From Alterluteimonas quercicellularis (lineage in GTDB: Bacteria; Pseudomonadota; Gammaproteobacteria; Xanthomonadales; Xanthomonadaceae), in assembly GCF_021191635.1 (NCBI RefSeq), contig NZ_JAIWPR010000004.1, forward strand, positions 62,001 through 126,000: a stretch of DNA of 64,000 nt, read 5' to 3'. Under the pieces are notes generated by a model. That model saw only the letters and a list, made by a program, of their open reading frames with translations, was not told the DNA's origin and searched no databases. A program made the translations under genes and the position numbers. Below, one piece after another: positions 58,731 to 64,000 of the stretch (the first letter of the stretch is position 1; each line of letters opens with the position of its first letter).

Positions 58731-59180
58731 TCAGGGGGCGCTGCCGTCGTCGGTCCGATTGGTCGACAGGAGCGCGGCGGCTTCGCGCAGGGCCTGCTCG
58801 GCGCGCGCCGTCAACGGACGTGGGGCCGGTGTCGCAGGGGGAGGCGGCGTCGCCGGTCGCGTGGCGGTCCTGACCGTCAGTTCAGTGACATCCAGCCCGA
58901 TGGATCGGGCCGACTCGAGGATCTCCGGCCCGGCCAGCCTGACCCGGGCGTGCCAGACCGGGGCCTCCACGAGCAAGACGAGCCTGCGGCCGTCGACGTT
59001 GCCCAGCCGCGCATGCGCGGCCAACGCCGGAGGCAGCAGGGGGCGCAATCGCCGATCCAGTCCGTCGAGCCACAGCGCCCGGCGGATCGGGTCCCCGGCG
59101 GTCCCGTCGAGCAGCGCATCGAGCGCTGGCTGGGCGGGGCGCGGGCCGGAACCCGGCGGCTTGGAACGAGAACCAGACAT
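58731..59180 (-). CDS. dciA: DciA/DUF721-family protein
   Basis: 149 aa from MSGSRSKPPG (an ATG three codons earlier at 59189 is possible). The DUF721 core is at about residues 20-85: ALWLDGLDRRLRPLLPPALAAHARLGNVDGRRLVLLVEAPVWHARVRLAGPEIL. DciA proteins load the replicative helicase DnaB in bacteria without DnaC. The C-terminal third is a Pro-rich linker and a short Ala-rich helix. Divergent from the M23 gene, whose start codon lies eight bases away. Confidence 0.88.
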   Translation of the reverse strand: MSGSRSKPPGSGPRPAQPALDALLDGTAGDPIRRALWLDGLDRRLRPLLPPALAAHARLGNVDGRRLVLLVEAPVWHARVRLAGPEILESARSIGLDVTELTVRTATRPATPPPPATPAPRPLTARAEQALREAAALLSTNRTDDGSAP

Positions 59181-59187
59181 CGAACGC

Positions 59188-60099
59188 ATGACCTTACACG
59201 ACATCACCCGGCAGGCGCAGAACCGCATCATGCACTGGCTCAAGGGGGGGCGTGCGCTGATCGCCCGCCGGCCCGGTGCCGCCGCCGCGGTGCTCGCCTG
59301 CGGCGGCCTCGTCCTCGGGGGCGGCCTCGGCGCCGCGGAGATCGCCCGCCTGCACACCGAGAACGCGCGCCAGCACGCGCTGATCGACGCCACCCGCCAG
59401 GAGGCGCAGCGCGAGGTCAACGCGCTCGCCGCGCGCCTGGGCGAGCTGCAGGCGCAGGCCAACCGCCTCAACGCCCTCGGCGAGCGCCTGACCCGGATCG
59501 GCAAGCTCGGCGACGGCGAGTTCGACTTCAACGCCGCGGTCGGCGTCGGCGGCCCGGGCCCGGTGCACGACATGCCCGCGCGCGGCCTGCAGGAGGGGCT
59601 GGAGCAGGTGGACGCGCAGTTCCGCACCTCGGGCTCGCAGCTCTCGGTGCTGGAGGCGCTGCTGCTCGACCAGCAGATGGACCGCGCCGCGCTGCCCTCG
59701 CGCTCGCCGGTGGCCAGCAGCTACGTGACCTCCGGCTACGGCCACCGCGCCGATCCCTTCAGCGGCGGCCGGGCCTTCCACAAGGGCATCGACTTCAACG
59801 CCCGCCACGGCGATCCGGTGATGGCGGTGGCCGACGGCGTGGTCAGCTACGCCGGCCGGCGCGCCGGCTACGGCAACGTGGTCGAGGTGGATCACGGCAA
59901 CGGCTACGTGACCCGCTATGCGCACAACTCGCGCAACACGGTGAAGGTGGGCGACCTGGTCCGCACCGGGCATGAGGTCGCCAAGGCCGGCTCGACCGGA
60001 CGCTCCACCGGCGTGCACGTGCACTTCGAGGTCTGGGAGAACGGCCGGGTGCTCAACCCGCGCGAGTTCCTGGACGACATGGGCGTGCGGCGCCAGTAG
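59188..60099 (+). CDS. M23-family peptidase/LytM-domain protein with N-terminal coiled coil
   Basis: 303 aa. An N-terminal membrane anchor at about residues 28-50 (PGAAAAVLACGGLVLGGGLGAAEI), a coiled coil at about 50-110 (RQEAQREVNALAARLGELQAQANRLNALGERL), and a LytM domain at about 175-295. The LytM zinc motif is present: GYGHRADPFSGGRAFHKGIDF (HxxxD) and HVHFEV (HxH), so it may be an active endopeptidase. The gene between lpxC and secA in related genomes has this make-up; it probably trims peptidoglycan in division or growth. Confidence 0.9.
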   Translation: MTLHDITRQAQNRIMHWLKGGRALIARRPGAAAAVLACGGLVLGGGLGAAEIARLHTENARQHALIDATRQEAQREVNALAARLGELQAQANRLNALGERLTRIGKLGDGEFDFNAAVGVGGPGPVHDMPARGLQEGLEQVDAQFRTSGSQLSVLEALLLDQQMDRAALPSRSPVASSYVTSGYGHRADPFSGGRAFHKGIDFNARHGDPVMAVADGVVSYAGRRAGYGNVVEVDHGNGYVTRYAHNSRNTVKVGDLVRTGHEVAKAGSTGRSTGVHVHFEVWENGRVLNPREFLDDMGVRRQ

Positions 60100-60158
60100 A
60101 ACCGTCCGTTCCGAAGCCGGATCGGGCGGCCTGCGGCTCCCCATCACGAAGCGGCTCC

Positions 60159-60212
60159 CGCCCGGCGCGATCGTCCCTTTCCCGCCCGCGGGAGAGGGGA
60201 TGGGGCGAGGGC
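60159..60212. repeat. CGCCCGGCGCGA...GGGGCGAGGGC intergenic repeat, copy B
   Basis: Same start (CGCCCGGCGCGATCG), inner GGGAGAGGGG and end TGGGGCGAGGGC as the copy at 41874-41927, in the same orientation. Confidence 0.75.
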
Positions 60213-60247
60213 CGCCAGCTTGAAAGGCAGGGTCCTCATCCCCACGG

Positions 60248-60253
60248 TACAAT
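60248..60253 (+). promoter_or_regulatory. Candidate -10 box for secA
   Basis: TACAAT in GGTACAATCCGC, about 95 bases before the secA ATG. TTGAAA (60220-60225) lies 22 bases upstream, too far for a standard -35. Confidence 0.45.
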
Positions 60254-60268
60254 CCGCTCCGCCATGAG

Positions 60269-60291
60269 AAAGGGCGCCCCGCGCCCTTTTT
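60269..60291 (+). terminator. Intrinsic terminator-like hairpin between the secA -10 box and secA
   Basis: AAAGGGCGC (60269-60277), loop CCC, GCGCCCTTT (60281-60289), then TT. It is either the terminator of the M23 gene or, because it follows the candidate promoter, an attenuator in the secA leader. Confidence 0.65.
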
Positions 60292-60348
60292 CGTTGCGGG
60301 CCCCGGGGGACCGGCGGCCCGCGCCACGATTCCCGAACCGGTACCTCC

Positions 60349-63068
<2,720 letters not shown>

Positions 63069-63087
<19 letters not shown>

Positions 63088-63155
63088 GGCTGAGTTGCCC
63101 GTGGGGCAGCCCGTATGCGGGCTGCCCATCCAGGTCCGCGTTGCGGACCTGGATG
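63069..63155. repeat. Three adjoining perfect hairpins across the secA stop codon
   Basis: Hairpin 1: 63069-63084 with 63089-63104, 16 bp, loop TGAG containing the stop codon. Hairpin 2: 63104-63113 with 63118-63127, 10 bp, loop TATG. Hairpin 3: 63128-63139 with 63143-63154, 12 bp, loop GTT. They share or touch boundaries with no mismatch and no T-run afterwards. Confidence 0.92.
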
Positions 63156-63415
63156 CACGGTTCTTCTCTCCAATCCCCACGCCTTCGGCGCGCCCCTCAC
63201 GTCCGTGCTGCGCACGAACGTCCCAAGATGCGCTGCGCACATCTCGGGCCCCACGCCGTGCGCCCGATCCCCCGCGCCTTCGGCGCGCCCCCCTTACCAA
63301 GGGGGGCTCTTCTCCGGATGCGACTTCGTTTCGCGCACATGCGTCGGCGGGTTGATGAGGGGCCGGAAATCGGGCGGTGATTGCCCGGGGCGCGGTTGTT
63401 GCCGATGATGGCGCC
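63156..63415. other. Hairpin-rich non-coding gap between secA and mutT
   Basis: No gene seen. Further short palindromes with three-base loops occur: CGCC-TTC-GGCG (63180-63190), CGTGC-TGC-GCACG (63204-63216), CGCGCC-TTC-GGCGCG (around 63278-63291) and GCCCCCCTT-ACC-AAGGGGGGC (63287-63307). The last may end transcription, though without a T-run. Confidence 0.6.
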
Positions 63416-64000
63416 ATGAGCGAGCAGGACGGCGCCGCGCCCGTGGAGGTGGTGGCGGGAGTGATCACCGATGCGCGCGGCCGCGTGCTGCTGACCCGCA
63501 GGACCGAGGGCCGGGACCTGGCCGGGCTGTGGGAGTTCCCGGGCGGCAAGCGGGAGCCCGGCGAGACGCCGGAGGCGGCGCTGGTGCGCGAGCTGCGCGA
63601 AGAACTCGGCATCGCGGCCCGGGTGGGCGCGCCGCTGATCGCGGTGCCCCAGGCCTACCCGCACAAGCGCCTGCGCCTGGACGTGCGCCGCATCGACGGC
63701 TGGCAGGGCGTGCCCAAGGGGCACGAGGGCCAGGCGATGGCCTGGGTGCCGCAGGACAAGCTCGCCCGCTACGCCATGCCGCCCGCCGACCGGCCGGTGG
63801 TCGCCGCGCTGCGCCAGCCGGACCGCTACGCGGTGACGCCCGCGCCGGCCGCCGGCGAGCCGGACGAGGCGTGGCTGGCCGGCGTCGAGCGGCTGCTGGC
63901 CGCGGGCGTGCGCCGCCTGCAGGTGCGCCTGCCGGGCGTGGACGACGACCGGCGGGGGCGCCTGGCCGCCGCCGCCGCATTGCTGGCGCGCGCCGTGGGC
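63416..64000 (+). CDS. mutT: MutT-type Nudix hydrolase with start of a C-terminal domain (truncated by window)
   Basis: 195 codons visible; the frame runs off the window. Nudix domain residues about 9-135: VVAGVITDARGRVLLTRR, then the Nudix box GGKREPGETPEAALVREL and REELGI, and WVPQDKLARYAMPPADRPVV. MutT removes 8-oxo-dGTP. After residue about 140 a second domain begins (DEAWLAGVERLLAAGVRRLQVRLPG), matching the thiamine-phosphate-synthase-like extension found in long MutT proteins of Pseudomonas and xanthomonads. Confidence 0.92.
   Translation, partial: MSEQDGAAPVEVVAGVITDARGRVLLTRRTEGRDLAGLWEFPGGKREPGETPEAALVRELREELGIAARVGAPLIAVPQAYPHKRLRLDVRRIDGWQGVPKGHEGQAMAWVPQDKLARYAMPPADRPVVAALRQPDRYAVTPAPAAGEPDEAWLAGVERLLAAGVRRLQVRLPGVDDDRRGRLAAAAALLARAVG

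Noticed and set aside
58498-60348. Possible secM-like arrest gene before secA
   Set aside because: The genes between lpxC and secA are DciA and an M23 peptidase; no short exported ORF with an arrest-like C-terminus was seen.

Overview
The window is a very G+C-rich bacterial chromosome segment (well above 65% by eye, not computed). Gene content and order point to a gammaproteobacterium of the Xanthomonadaceae (Lysobacter/Luteimonas/Xanthomonas relatives). The signs are a dcw cluster running mraZ to lpxC, then dciA, an M23 peptidase gene, secA and mutT; rnpB and rsmI-lpoA-yraN just before it; and scattered GTAGGAGCG-type REPs and GGGAATCGGGAAT-type intergenic repeats. Genus is an inference; there is no rRNA or tRNA here to confirm it.

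Layout. (1) 1-13141: a tightly overlapped plus-strand block of three amidohydrolases, three S10 serine carboxypeptidase-like exported enzymes, a PLP aminotransferase, a GPH-type transporter, a RidA-like protein and an M61-like PDZ metallopeptidase. An Lrp/AsnC regulator faces the opposite way inside it. It looks like a peptide/amino-acid scavenging or processing island. (2) 13326-18581: pncB-def, an unknown lipoprotein, pyrF and ettA, with REPs, a poly-G tract and a 27-bp perfect inverted repeat. (3) 18689-23584: a minus-strand accessory locus with two clear RebB (R-body/'killing trait') proteins, a Reb-like protein with a long low-complexity N-terminus, a poly-proline helical protein, an ECF-like sigma factor and two unrecognised proteins. 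This is the best candidate for a poorly described system: an R-body-type polymer locus that carries its own sigma factor. (4) 23801-32609: glyA, nrdR, ribD, a methyltransferase, an FMN riboswitch, then ribE-ribBA-(PhyH dioxygenase)-ribH-nusB-thiL. (5) 32723-41404: patB-like lyase, APC permease, FAD oxidase, yraN, lpoA, rsmI, a PDZ protein and an alpha/beta hydrolase lipoprotein. (6) 41439-41810: rnpB. (7) 42217-58497: the dcw cluster, with a TTGACA promoter overlapped by 10-bp-spaced MraZ boxes and a perfect DnaA box upstream. murG is absent between ftsW and murC. (8) 58731-64000: dciA, an M23 peptidase, secA and a truncated mutT.

How the parts work together. The dcw genes make lipid II precursors (murE, murF, mraY, murC, ddl) and build the divisome (ftsL, ftsI, ftsW, ftsQ, ftsA, ftsZ); lpxC commits to lipid A; lpoA and the M23 enzyme act on the wall; secA drives export. 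The rib block makes riboflavin under FMN feedback.

Recurrent structural themes are intergenic repeats that supply stop codons or C-terminal tails to flanking genes (def, patB, rsmH, ftsQ), and perfect or near-perfect inverted repeats centred on stop codons (secA, ftsA, ftsZ, thiL).
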